Shown: piece by piece, positions 49,301-61,231 of the stretch
Layout of the letters: each line of letters begins with the position of its first letter
Position numbering within the stretch: position 1 is the first letter of the stretch
Source: Episyrphus balteatus
Lineage: Eukaryota; Arthropoda; Insecta; Diptera; Syrphidae
Assembly: GCF_945859705.1 (NCBI RefSeq)
Contig: NC_079135.1
Coordinates: forward strand, 111,550,721-111,614,720
Length of the DNA: 64,000 nt
Direction: 5' to 3'
The notes under the pieces: generated by a model
Databases searched by the model: none
What the model saw: only the letters and a program-made list of their open reading frames with translations
Told to the model about the DNA's origin: nothing
Position numbers and translations under genes: made by a program

Positions 49301-52300
49301 TTCCTTGTGTGCAAGAAATATATATACCTGCACCGTCTACGTCGCGTCCTGCTGGAGGCTGTTTCTCGACAAGCTACATCAACTACATGTAGTTAGTGTA
49401 TCGACGACCCCAAAAATCAATAGTAAAGCTCCATTTAATATTGGGAAATATTGTTTGTGGTCGGAATAATTCAAAAATACTAAAATTTTATCCGTGAGGC
49501 ACGATGTGACGGAGATACTGAAATTTAAATTTGATAATGTACATAGCTGATTTATTGGATGTTCCTCGTCGAGAAATATGCCCCTGCCTGCTGCTGTAGG
49601 AAACATTCACTTCAAATTCAAACATTCACATTGTTTAGTTCATTTTCAACCTTAAATTTTGGTCATGTGAATTACCATATGTGCCAATCTGAAAATTGCA
49701 CGTTTCTACTCAAACGATTGTATGGAAGATAAGAATTTAGTATATTTTTTCTACTGTTTTTTTTTTTTCTATGGAGATTTTCGAGTGAATCGTGCAAACA
49801 AAAATCTTGCACGTATGAAGGTAGATAGATTTTTTTGAATTTTTTTATTTGAATTAATTATTATGGGCATTAATGTGTACAACATAATACCTGTCAAGGA
49901 TTTTTATCGAAATGATAAAATGTTGTAATTTGCATGCTTAGAAATTTGTTTGTATTTAATTGTCTAGAAATGGCTAAAAAAAACCATATTCAAAGCAGAC
50001 TAATATAAGAAAAATCATAGCATATTAGTACAGTTTTTTTTCGAGAGTTTGCGCCCCTAGAGCTCTGCGCCGTGTGCATTGGCACATCTTGCACATGTGA
50101 TAGGGCCGGCCCTGGGTATACCTGACAGGCATTTGAGTTACCTTATACGCATAAACCAGCTAGGTAGTCGGTATATCTCTTACGATTGGATTTGCATAGT
50201 TAATTAAGAGATTGAGAGACACGTCACGAGTAAATAAAGCGAACTTACTACCTACTTGAGGTTGATTAAGCTTCCATGTGGATATGGATTGGATACTTCT
50301 ATGGGAATAGAGAGTTAGATACAAGAATAGATTATTATCATTTTGATTGAAGAATTGTACTCTTTATGTTGTTGTTTTTGCTATTTGCTATGTAGCAGCT
50401 GTTTAATTTTGGAGCAGCATGTGTAGAGGGAAAATTAAGTAAAGTTTAAAAGCAAGACGTCGTTGTTGTTTTTTTTTTTTCATTGCCATTCATTATACAC
50501 ACATTCTGCTTTCACTCAACGAAAGCACGAAAGCAAAAGTGATGTGATCATCAATTAACATTGTTATGCATGGGAATGCGAAATCTTATTCTTTTTAAGC
50601 TCTAATTGTGTTAAAATTTGCTTTCAATTTCTTTCTGATGATGATGGTTTAATTGTTGTTTAATTTAGGTGTCCTTTACAGGTAGGTAATAGAAGATAAT
50701 AGGTACATATTTATTTAAGTTTTTTTTTCCTTTTCTTTTTGAAAGTACATGTCTACCTTATTGTACATTGTATCTTGATAAGTCAGTAATTATCACAATT
50801 CTAATAATCAAAAAGGCATTTGTCTAATCTGCACAAATAAAGTAATCGAAAATAAATCACGTCGATTTTTCGCCTTATTGATATTGAATTTAAATTTCTT
50901 TGGTCAAGGGTAACAAAAGGGTAGAGTCAGAAATTGTAATTTTGTGCAAAATGAGTTTTAATAACAAATTCGAAACTTCTGAAGTAAAAAAAAAATACAG
51001 ACGAATTGAGCAGTTCCTCTTTTTTAAGCATTGGCCGATCAAAAAGTTTGAATGATTGAAAAAAAAGTTTGTTTTGCTACACAAATGCCTTCAAACTAAT
51101 GCCAAATTACTTAAAAAAAATCGAATCAAAGTCCTTCTCGATGCGATTTACGTGTAATAAACAATGAACAGAACAAACTATCGGCCAGTAAAAAGTCTGC
51201 AGTTTGTGGGGGATTTTAAGTTAATTTTCTGTTTTTTTTAATAAAATTTTATAAATTTGGGGTCAGTTAACCCAAAAAACATATTGGTTTCTTTCTAGCA
51301 GCTCTAGTTTTTGAAATATTTAATTTTTCACATTTGGGGGCATGTTCAAACTAATTATTAAGTTTTTCGTATTTTGAGTAAGTCTAAAAATCATGTATTC
51401 TTTTCTTTCTAGGAGCTCTTACTTTGAAATATTTACGTTTTTCGCATTTTATTTTAAATATATGCTTATTTTAACTGTTTGTTAACATTTTCCAAAAAAA
51501 AAAAAGGGAAAATTAAACCTAATGGGCACGTTCAGACAGTTAACATAAAACTATCGGATAGCTTTTTTGTTGTTGTAAACAATGTTAAAAATTAGCAAAG
51601 AAGCAAGGACTATGCAATAATAAAAAAAAAAGGAGTTTCCTCAAAAGAAACAATTTCCTCTTCTAAATTTTTCTCATATTTTTTGTAGCTGCTTTGGCAA
51701 GCTATCTGGATAGCTTTTCGTTCAAAGAGATATTCCAGATACGGGTATCCCAGATAGCCTATCCGATAGGTGTTTGAACGTGCCCAATGTATTTGGGTTC
51801 AGTAAGCCTAAAAGCTAAACTGGTTTCTAATAGGAACTCTAATTTTTGAAATATTTTTATTTTTCGAATTTTGGCCGTTATTTCATTCTATTTTTTTAGA
51901 TTTTCTAATTGCATACGTTTTAAAGCTTTACTGGAAACAATTATTTCGAATTTAATATATTTTGGTTCAGCTAAAAATACAAAAAATAAAAATTTTAAAT
52001 TAAAAAAAATAACAAAAAAAAATTTGTATGAATTTGTATGCCTTTTAGTCTATTTAATAGACCCGAGCTCCAGAGCAAAAATAGAACAAATTCGTTCAAG
52101 ACTTTTTATTGGCGATTATGATTCCTTGGCATACAAGAATACTCCAGCCAAAAGTGCTACTAAATCCGTTAGTGCATTTCTGAGAAAACGGCAACACTGG
52201 TCGGTTTTCAGTTTTTTTGATTTAACTCGAAAACCAAGCCTGACTTTGAAATGGTTCAAAGACACTTTTCATAGCAAATTAAATTTTCTGTCAAGTTAAG

Positions 52301-55300
52301 ATGGTTAATAAATTTTAAAAATTATTTTTGACTAAAATTCTAACCTAAAATCAAAGAAAAAAAAGTTAAAAAATTGACAATTTTATTTTTTCTTACTAAA
52401 TCAAGGGGCATTTTGTGTATGTAGCCGGGACGTCCAAACTTTGTACTAATGAAATAAAGTAGAGGTAAAATCCTTTGATAATATGCAATTTTAATTTTTT
52501 TTTGTCAAGAAACAACTTAAATGTACCTATTCAAAAATTAGCACTTTTTCTAAATTTCTGACTTTTTTAGTTAAAAGCAAGTTTTTAAAACTCGATAAAA
52601 TCGTATTAATTGGTAACTTTTTGACTTTTAAAGTAAACATACTTCGAAGGATTGATTTAATTTAAACTAAATATGGCAAACAAAAAAATTTATTTGCATC
52701 CTTATGGCCTTTTGTGCAATTTTGTGTATGTGCATTTTTATAAATACGGGTTGAATGGATGGACGGAGAGCCATTAGCTTTGGTCTATTGCATAGAAGAA
52801 CATTTAATACCAACTCTTTTACTGTTTTCAATGGCCTGAAAAACAATTCTTGAAAAATCTGCGACCAACGAAAAGTTTCTCTTGAAAAACGAAAACAATA
52901 CTCTAATGAGTTTAAAACTCATACTCTAATGAGTTTAAGCGCTCTTCGGCTATGAACTGATAGTGTATAAAAAAAAAACAAAATAGCTCAGGCAAATTAG
53001 TAAATCCAATTGCACTTTTCGCGGGATAAATTTTTTTCATGGAACGTGTTTAGGTGAATGTCCTTATAGTAAAAGTGAATTTTTTGGGATGATAAGATAT
53101 CGGGAACAGCCGCCATCTTGGAAAAGAGGTCGGTGCCGTTTTTATTTTATAACTCCATTTTTACTCATTTAAACCAAAAATGTCCAAGGATAGACTTATT
53201 ATAAATTAAATTATCTAAAAAATGATATACAAATGAATTCCGTGAACTGGTTAAATTCAATTTTATAGTCGGTCAAAGTCCAGGTTCTTCTCGCAAGGTT
53301 AAGACAATATGACATTTTTTCAAATATCTGAAGAACTTTTTATTTGTTTGGGATTTTCTTAAAGAATGAATTATAGCACTTTTAATTATCGATGAAATGA
53401 ACCCTTTATTGTTTTTGTAACCATCACATTGCAGAAGCAACCAAACGTCGAAGTCATGATATACGATTTTTTAACTGAACATTTCAATAGTTCAAATAAA
53501 CAATCAAAAATTAAACACAATAGTCTCGAAAACATAACGGCTTACACGCCTCATATCTTGAGTTATACTTATCGTAATGCTGAGATTGAGGTGTTCATGT
53601 TTAGGAAAAATGACAGGGCATCAGTTCTTATATTTAGAATTATAAATAATGTCACTTTAGCTTATTCACATTAATTGGAAAATTCACTTCATTTAAAACC
53701 TCGAAAACCATATAAAGGTTAACATTAAAGATTTCAAACTTTGAATTCAATATTTAGACGAATATAGTTAAAAAACTGTTTACTTATATTTTGGTTATGC
53801 CTCCATTTCAAAAATTTGCTCGATCTAATAGAAGAAAACTTGTTATTTTCTCACTTTTGACTAGTAGAATGTGAACTTCGACGTTAGGTGGCTCATACAT
53901 TATGTTGGTTACAGTTACGAGAAAGGGCTCATTTTATAGATATTTAAAAGTGCTATAATTCATTCTTTAAGAAAATCCCAAACAAAAAAAAAGTTCTTCG
54001 GATATTTGAAAAAATGTCATATTGTCTTAACCTTGCGAGAAGAACCTGGACTTTGACCGACTATAAAATTGAATTTAACTAGTTCACGGAATTCATTTGT
54101 ATATCATTTTTTAGATAATTTAATTTATAATAAGTCTATCCTTGGACATTTTTGGTTTAAATGAGTAAAAATGGAGTTATAAAATAAAAACGGCACCGAC
54201 CTCTTTTCCAAGATGGCGGCTGTTTCCGATATCTTATCATCCCAAAAAATTCACTTTTACTATTAGGACATTCACCTAAACACGTTCCATGAAAAAAATT
54301 TATCCCGCGAAAAGTGCAATTGGGTTTACTAATTTGCCTGAGCTATTTTGTTTCAAACTCATTAGAGTATTGTTTTCGTTTTTCAAGAGAAACTTTTCGT
54401 TGGTCGCAGATTTTTCAAGAATTGTTTTTCAGGCCATTGAAAACAGTAAAAGAGTTGGTATTAAATGTTCTTCTATGCAATAGACCAAAGCTAATGGCTC
54501 TCCGCCCATCCATTCAACCCGTATTTATAAAAATGCACATACACAAAATTGCACAAAAGGCCATAAGGATGCAAATAAATTTTTTTGTTTGCCATATTTA
54601 GTTTATATTAAATCAATCCTTCGAAGTATGTTTACTTTAAAAGTCAAAAAGTTACCAATTAATACGATTTTATCGAGTTTTAAAAACTTGCTTTTAACTA
54701 AAAAAAGTCAGAAATTTAGAAAAAGTGCTAATTTTTGAATAGGTACATTTAAGTTGTTTCTTGACAAAAAAAAATTAAAATTGCATATTATCAAAGGATT
54801 TTACCTCTACTTTATTTCATTAGTACAAAGTTTGGACGTCCCGGCTACATACACAAAATGCCCCTTGATTTAGTAAGAAAAAATAAAATTGTCAATTTTT
54901 TAACTTTTTTTTCTTTGATTTTAGGTTAGAATTTTAGTCAAAAATAATTTTTAAAATTTATTAACCATCTTAACTTGACAGAAAATTTAATTTGCTATGA
55001 AAAGTGTCTTTGAACCATTTCAAAGTCAGGCTTGGTTTTCGAGTTAAATCAAAAAAACTGAAAACCGACCAGTGTTGCCGTTTTCTCAGAAATGCACCAA
55101 CGGATTTAGTAGCACTTTTGGCTGGAGTATTCTTGTATGGCAAGGAATCATAATCAGCAATAAAAACTCTTGAACGAATTTGTTCCATCCAAAAGGGTCT
55201 ATTCAATAGACTATTTTTAAGTATGAAAAATTTAAAACTAGAGCAGCTAGGAAAAAATTATGTTGTTTTCTAAATTAGCACTCTCCATTTAGTAAGAAAT

Positions 55301-57374
55301 GATTAACAACGGTATGGAAAATGTTTGAATGTTGGCCAATGTTATTCATTAATTAATTTGCCTCCTTTGGCGCATAAGACAACTCTCAGCAAACTTTTTT
55401 TACACAAATTTCATAACATCCCTTGAATTAAACATCACTGTAGTCTCATCACATATAAAATAATAAAATAATTTTTCTGTAGGACAAAAAAGGGCGCGTT
55501 TAATTTAAGCATGAGTGTAAATAATATTCAATAGTTCAATTAAAAAAATAAAATGCAACCCCCAGAAAACAAGTGAATTGTATTCATCGTTCTTCCAAGT
55601 TGAGTAGGTAACTCATTTTTCATTTTTTTTTTTATTGTAGACCCAAAATAGATTCTAAAAACTTTTTGATCGGCCGATACTTAATCGTTGTAGTGTGCGC
55701 ACTTTCATACTGATTAGAGACCGACTAAACTGTCGGCCGATCGAAAGTTTGTAGTGTGTCTAAAAAAAAACAATAGTTACTGTTTTTTTTTTTGTAAAAA
55801 AAAAGTGAAAAAGTTTACTAGATCACAACTAACTTCACCTGATAAATTGAAAAAAATTTAATTACTAATTATGAGAACTTAGCTAGAACAGCATCAAAGC
55901 AAAAACTTTGAGCCTGTTCACTGCCCAGTTCCCTATTAGCTTAAAAGCTGCAATTCCACATGTGTAATTCAAAGTACAAGTGCAACTACTTAGTCCTGAT
56001 TTTCCAATCGTCAGTTAGACTCAAAGAAGAATAATATCAATATAAAAAAACTTTTATTCCTGATGTTTATCTGACTATAGAAAAATTGTCCCTTAAAGAA
56101 TTCAAATAATATGAAAGCAAAATTTTATTACAAAATACAAACAATGTAAAAACAATCCAATGAATAAAAAAATCAGTTAGAAAATTGATTGTTTTGCCTT
56201 TACGAAATACCAAAAAGGGTGACATTCACCTCCCACTTTTGTCCTGGAAGCGACCCATGTCATTTTAAAATATTAACCAAGACTACACGATTTTTTGCAT
56301 TTATTTTATAATTAAGTTTAGTCTTCGTTAACTAATATATTTTTGGAGCTGTGGCTCGCAGTAAAAACTGTACCAAAACAATAACAATTTTTCTTTCTTT
56401 TTTTATAAAGGTTATACGTAAAGGAAAGAACATCCTGCCAACAGTTGCACGACTCTGCCTTATAGCTACATTCTTTGAGGATGGTCTCCGTATGTGGTTC
56501 CAATGGAACGAACAACGCGAATACATGGACATGAGCTGGGGCTGTGGCAAATTTCTAGCAACAGTTTTTGTATTAATCAATTTATTTGGACAATTAGGAG
56601 GCTGCGGAATGGTTCTCACTAGATTTAAGGTCGAAATTGCTGTCGGAGTACTTTTCTTTATTGTTGTTTTGCAGGTGAGTTATTCTTTCATTTCAAAAAA
56701 TATAAACCACTTACTTATATTTTTGTTCGTTGTATTTTATTTTTAGACAATCGCTTATTCAATTTTATGGGATCCTCAATTTTTGCTACGTAATTTAGCT
56801 TTAATTGGAGCATTACTGCTTGTTCTAGCCGAATCGAGAGTTGAAGGACGCAGTTTATTTGCTGGAGTTCCATCATTGGGCGAGAACAAACCAAAAAATG
56901 TTATGCAACTTGCTGGACGTATTTTGCTCGCTTTTATGTTCATTACACTTATTCGTTTTGAATTTAGTTTCTTGCAAGTAAGATGGAGAATGTTTTTTTT
57001 ATTTCAGAAATTGAGTTACTAATCTGATTAATATTTAGATCGTTCAAGATATTATTGGTTCAATTCTGATGGTTATGGTCACTATTGGCTACAAAACCAA
57101 ATTGTCTGCACTTATTCTCGTAGTACTTTTGACTGTTTTGAATTTGTATCATAACGCGTGGTGGACCATTCCCGCATACAAGCCTTTGAGAGATTTCCTT
57201 AAATACGACTTCTTCCAGGTAAAACCTCACTTTTTTTACTATTCTTTTGTGTAAGTGTTATTAAATTAAATTTCTTTCTTTTCTCAGACACTCTCAGTCA
57301 TTGGTGGTCTATTGATGATCGTGTCACTAGGACCCGGTGGCGTTTCAATGGATGAGCACAAAAAGAAGTGGTAG
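46361..57374 (+). CDS. Surf4: Surfeit locus protein 4 homologue, ER cargo receptor
   Basis: Surf4 (Erv29-like) is a multi-pass membrane protein cycling between ER and Golgi that packages soluble secretory cargo into COPII vesicles. Exons are 46361-46411, 56411-56674, 56747-56977, 57039-57218 and 57288-57374, giving 270 residues, the usual length. All introns lie between codons with GT/AG ends. The protein begins MNIPNEYISKTEDVADQ, continues through the conserved RLCLIATFFEDGLRMWFQWN and AESRVEGRSLFAG, has at least five hydrophobic segments, and ends DEHKKKW, a KKXX-type ER retrieval signal. The 10 kb first intron carries several transposons including a giant inverted repeat. No frame break is visible. 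A decayed partial copy of exon 2 lies about 1 kb downstream. Confidence 0.95.
47768..48493. mobile_element. 726-bp element with GGCCCATTTGCT ends
   Basis: TTAGGCCCATTTGCTGAAAC at the left is mirrored by GTATGAGCAAATGGGCCTTA at the right. Internal words repeat near both ends: GTTATGTTCTACCTAG about 47918 and GTTATGTTCGACCTAG about 48435, plus AACATAACTTAG about 47880. Non-coding, in Surf4 intron 1. Confidence 0.75.
48499..48600. repeat. Hairpin MITE, about 101 bp
   Basis: TAAGGGCCGGTTTTTTCAC is mirrored at the right end, and an inner stem TCGATTATCTTTTAACCAAG pairs with its partner near 48560-48580. Confidence 0.82.
48599..48800. repeat. Hairpin MITE, 202 bp, abutting the previous one
   Basis: TAACACTTAGTATAAATTAA is mirrored by the right end TACTAAGTGTTA. 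The stem runs through GTTTCATTGTTTCTAATATT and TATCTTCAAATAAGA, leaving a small loop near 48700. Confidence 0.88.
48801..51520. other. Surf4 intron 1, unassigned part
   Basis: TAGGGCCGGCCCTGGGTATA at about 50101 resembles the reverse complement of GGTATATGTCAGGGTCGGTC at 47429, a possible pair of transposon remnants. Otherwise AT-rich with no recognisable gene. Confidence 0.4.
51524..51785. mobile_element. 262-bp element with GGGCACGTTCA ends
   Basis: GGGCACGTTCAGACA at the left faces TGTTTGAACGTGCCC at the right, with AAT on both sides as a possible 3-bp duplication. An inner pair with CTATCGGATAGCTTTT and AAGCTATCTGGATAGC adds more self-complementarity. Fragments of the family occur at 24031-24110 and about 117-160. 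Confidence 0.82.
52037..55215. repeat. Giant inverted repeat, arms of 1.3-1.4 kb
   Basis: The left arm (about 52037-53455) returns nearly base for base as the reverse complement at about 53877-55215. The left arm has an extra stretch of about 70 bp at 52900-52985 that includes a duplicated ACTCTAATGAGTTT. The central spacer is about 420 bp. Both arms keep open a frame of about 70 codons (EQIRSR, KNTPAKSATKSV, RKRQHWSVFSFFDL), ending in the same stop at 52299 and 54970. I recognise no family in it. The structure fits a foldback-type transposon or a palindromic duplication. Confidence 0.88.
55216..56410. other. Surf4 intron 1, 3' end
   Basis: AT-rich. It shares ACTTTTTGATCGGCCGATAC-like words (55660) with TTGGCCGATCAAAAAGTTTG (about 51030), so a further dispersed repeat is probable. 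No exon seen. Confidence 0.45.
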
Positions 57375-58419
57375 ACTAAAAAAAATATTTTTTACCTAAA
57401 TATAGAATTTTTTTTATAAAAAACAAAAAAACAAAAGGGGGAAAATTGAGTTTTTCAAAGAGAAAAAAAAATATATCCTTAAATTCTTTCAAAGACCGCG
57501 CATTTAAAAAAAATAATAAATTAATTAATTCAAACTAGAGACGATTTATAAGCAAGTTTTAAAATTTTTCAAGTCAAATTAATTTCCTTTCTCTTTTCCA
57601 ATGTTAGTCATTAAGTTAAAACTACTTTTGTCCTATTTTTTTTTTTTTTGTTAACGTAAAACCGCCGTCGTGTTATTATAAATAAGAAGGGTAAATATTT
57701 TGTTGTTGCACGTTCTATTTAAATGTGGACATTTAAATGGAAAATAAAAACATTTATTATGTACAAAAAACAGTTCAACAAAAACAACATAAACTCTTGA
57801 AATCAAATTTTTGTAAATGTCTTCAAACTTAATTTTAAACACAAAATTCCATTTGACAATTTGTTTTTTAAATCTGAAAAGTGCATTCAGCTTACAGACA
57901 AACATATTATTTTTTTTACTTAATGTGATTCCCAAGAAAAAAAAAACGAAACAATTTTAAATCCAAAAAAAAAAGAAAACATTTGTAAAATGTAAAACGT
58001 GTTAAAAAAAAAAGAAAACAAAACGAAATGAAAATTATTTTTATTTTTTGATTAATGTATAAGTTTATGAAATGATGATAAAAAATAAAACGAAAAATGA
58101 AAATTGTGAACTTTTTAAAAACAGGGTGACAAAAATATTTTATTTTTTTTACATTTTCACCTTTTGATGAATTTTAGTTTCTTTTTGTTTTGTTCAACAT
58201 TTTTATTTTTTTAGCAAAACATGATTTAATACAATTTTTACAGAAACCATTTTTAGTTAACCGTTCATTGAAGAAAGAATATATTAAAACAAGGTGAGAT
58301 TACAATTATTTTCTGTCTCTATTTCGGGATATAGCCTACACCTTTGGATGGATTTGCTTCAAATTAAGGGTAATTCAATACTACTTTTTTTCAAAAAAGA
58401 TTTGATCAAAATGACGAAT
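57375..58419. other. Surf4 3' UTR and AT-rich spacer
   Basis: A-rich and T-rich runs, with several AATAAA-like hexamers; the true polyadenylation site cannot be chosen by eye. No gene. Confidence 0.5.
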
Positions 58420-58535
58420 TCCAGCAACAGTTCTTGTGGTAATCAATTTATTTGAACAGCCTGCAGTATGCGGAATGGTTCTCACTAGATTTAAGATCAA
58501 AATGATTGGAGTACATCTTTTAATTTTTTGAGTGT
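58420..58535 (+). pseudogene. Partial copy of Surf4 exon 2
   Basis: About 110 bp match Surf4 bases 56544-56665: CAGCAACAGTTCTTGTGGTA, then AATCAATTTATTTGAACAG, then GCGGAATGGTTCTCACTAGA. The translation (ATVLVVINLFEQP, CGMVLTRFKIK) tracks exon 2 but is disrupted after GGAGTACATC. There are no splice sites or flanking exons, so it is a dead local duplicate on the same strand about 1 kb past Surf4. Confidence 0.88.
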
Positions 58536-59794
58536 ATCACTATTGCTTTATATACCTTTAATATAGGGCTAGGATTTCAATGCATATGCATATTTTTGAA
58601 AGGAGTAAGCATAGTAACTTATTATTTTCGAATCTTTAATCGTTTGTGCATATTTTTGCATTTTTACTATTATGGCATAATTTGCATAAATCTGTTGTGT
58701 AAATATTTTTTCGAAAAAAAAAAAATTAAAATATAAGGAATTTGCACATTTGAACCATTTGATCAAGAGTTATTGAACGTCAAAAAATGCCAAGAAATAA
58801 CACACTTCTGATTTTTATAACTAGTGAAGGATCAATTCCATGCCGATCAAATATTTTTTGTAGAGAATTTAACGCTCTACAAAAAAGTGTTCAAAAATCG
58901 CAGCCTTTTAATGTGAGTCGGCTAAATTCACACAAATTCATAAGGACTGGTGCCCTGACATTTCTCCTAAGCCTGAAGACATCAATCTTGACGATGCGAT
59001 CAATAGAACTCAAGATAGATGGTAACCAATAGACGGTTAACCAATGATTAATTTTATAGAAACTTCATGCAAAACAATTGATAATACAGTAGAATACTCG
59101 GTATGTCTTTGTTGAGTGGTTGGTGGTAAGTTCGAGTTTATGTGATCAGCAGGAGTTGTAGAATTCCCAACAACCTACTATTTAAAAACAAGCTTTAAAT
59201 ATGTGTAGTTTTTTTTACTCTATCGCATCCTATCAGACAATCTGAAAGCCGAAAGGTATCAATTCTCTTCAATAGAAACATACAAATATGTACATCTGAT
59301 GATTTCATTTCATTCTCTTTCAAAACTCTTTTAATCTCAGTGAAAAAGATCTATAACGCTAGCATTCTACCATCCAAATGACCAATATAATAACTTTAAA
59401 GATAAATTAATGTTCAAGAAAGGTTAAATGCTTCTATGTATTTGGTCAGAACAAAAGTTCATTTTTACTGTTAGTTTTTTTTTTTTAATAAGAAAAAAGT
59501 TACTCATACGCCTTAGTAACCTTTTACTTGATCTTCTTTTATACTTGTGTTGATCTCAATGTCAAGAAGGTCATAACCAGGTCTAAAAAAGCCAAAGGAA
59601 AACAAGATTTTAAAAATTTGAAGCATCCTTTTTCTTATACATATCTTCTACATCGAACATAATAGATTCAAACTCCTTGATATTCCAAGAAAATGCATGA
59701 TAAAGAAATACTATTTCGAGAAAAATTTCAAATATAGCAGAGTTGGTAATTGAATTCACCAATTGCACTTTCAATCCTAACACCATCAATTAAT
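58536..59794. other. Spacer with no recognised gene
   Basis: Short ORFs only, none with a recognisable domain. The right edge may belong to the non-LTR remnant that follows. Confidence 0.45.
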
Positions 59795-60182
59795 TATACT
59801 GATGGATCGAGAACGCTGATAGAACTGGTGCAGAAATATTTATACCTTGAACCAAACTTTCAATTCCAAAGAGGCAGTTAGCATATTTCAAACGGAAATA
59901 AATTCTATAGATAAATGTGCAGAGAGAAAATACAAAAACCTTAATATTGCCAGCATATCAGATAGCCAAGCCGCATTGAAATCTATAAACTCCTATGTCA
60001 TTACCTCCAAACATGAAGATGAACGAACTTCAAAAGACGTAACACTCTGCTGGGGAAACGAAGTAGCAGACTCCTTAACAAAAGCAGGTGCCACAGTATC
60101 ATATATGGTTCCAGAACCATTTCGCGGTATTGGAGACAATATGATCAAAAAAATGTTAAAAAATGATGAGGATAAAGAATAA
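59795..60182 (+). pseudogene. Non-LTR retrotransposon RNase H remnant
   Basis: It begins with YTDGSR (59795-59812), the first catalytic-Asp motif of RNase H, then shifts frame and meets a stop. From 59847 it continues with KEAVSIFQTEINSI, ASISDSQAALKSINSYVITS and GNEVADSLTKAGA, the usual RNase H blocks of Jockey/I-type elements. The sequence between SYVITSK and the GNE block is shortened. No reverse transcriptase precedes it, so it is a fragment. Confidence 0.82.
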
Positions 60183-60589
60183 ATAAATGGAATGAACTCT
60201 TAAGGTCATACAGACAAAATTATTTCTTGGAAACTGCTACCAAAAAAGATACAACCATCTAAGTTTTTTGTTTTTTGCGTTTCCTGAACAATTTTAAAAA
60301 TGTCGCTTAATACATTCTTACGGGAAGGTATCGAAATATTCTAGAATGGGTAAGAATTTCGTTGTCCAAGCTGTGTACAGAGCAACGAAAAGGATAACAA
60401 AATTTTCGTTTATGATTTCGTATTTTGTATAAACATTTTCGTATCGCTTCAGCAGCATACTAGGCTTAAACTGCGAAGCACAAGGGTATCAACGAAATGA
60501 ATACACAATTGTAGTCTTTCCCATAACAATTAACTTCGCGGAAATATTTTAAGCATCCTCCTAATTTTTTGGTAACTGGAATTAAGGTA

Positions 60590-60990
60590 CCTCAATATAA
60601 TCACGGCTGTTCTAATATTCGATCGAATTTTGAATCCATACTGATTTCCATTGGACTTTTATGTTGGAAATTGCTACTCGGATTGAAACCAGCAAAAATT
60701 TGTCGGATTGTAGATCCGTTCGTTTTTTTCAAAAAACCTATGAATCCGCAAAATTGGTACGAATACAGAATTTGGAGCAGCTAAAGTTTCTAAAGATTGT
60801 ATGAGTTTCCAAAACTTTGAAGCCGTTGTTCTCAATACTACAATTTTGCAGATTCGTGGTTTTGGCCTTATCACGATTTCCATTCGTATCGGAAATTTCC
60901 TACGATTCCCGAAAAAACAATCACAGAATTCGTTCGTAATTGAAAATTTCACACAAATCGACACTACGATCGGATTTTGTGATTATTTTT
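60590..60990. repeat. Repeat shared with BTB intron 1
   Basis: GCAGATTCGTGGTTTTGGCC at 60849 is the reverse complement of GCCAAAACCACGATTCTGCA near 43179, with related sequence on one side. Non-coding. Confidence 0.5.
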
Positions 60991-61231
60991 TTCGTGAATC
61001 GTAGCAAATTTTAGATACGCATAGACTTCGCTATAAGGCCGAAATCATTTTTATCAAAAAAAATAGAACCGACTTCTATGGTCGAAACTTAGATTTATGG
61101 TTTTCTCATAGATTCTAAATCCAGAACTGGACGAAATTGAAATGCAAAAAAGGATCATCAAAATCGGTTCACCCAGTCCAAAGTTATGAAGTAAGTGGTA
61201 AAAAAACGAATTGAGAACATTCTTCTTTTTA

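Noticed and set aside
51871..52299. 142-codon ORF as a possible gene in Surf4 intron 1
   Set aside because: Only the last 75 or so codons recur in the other palindrome arm; the upstream part is low complexity. It has no known domain, so I report the palindrome and not a gene.
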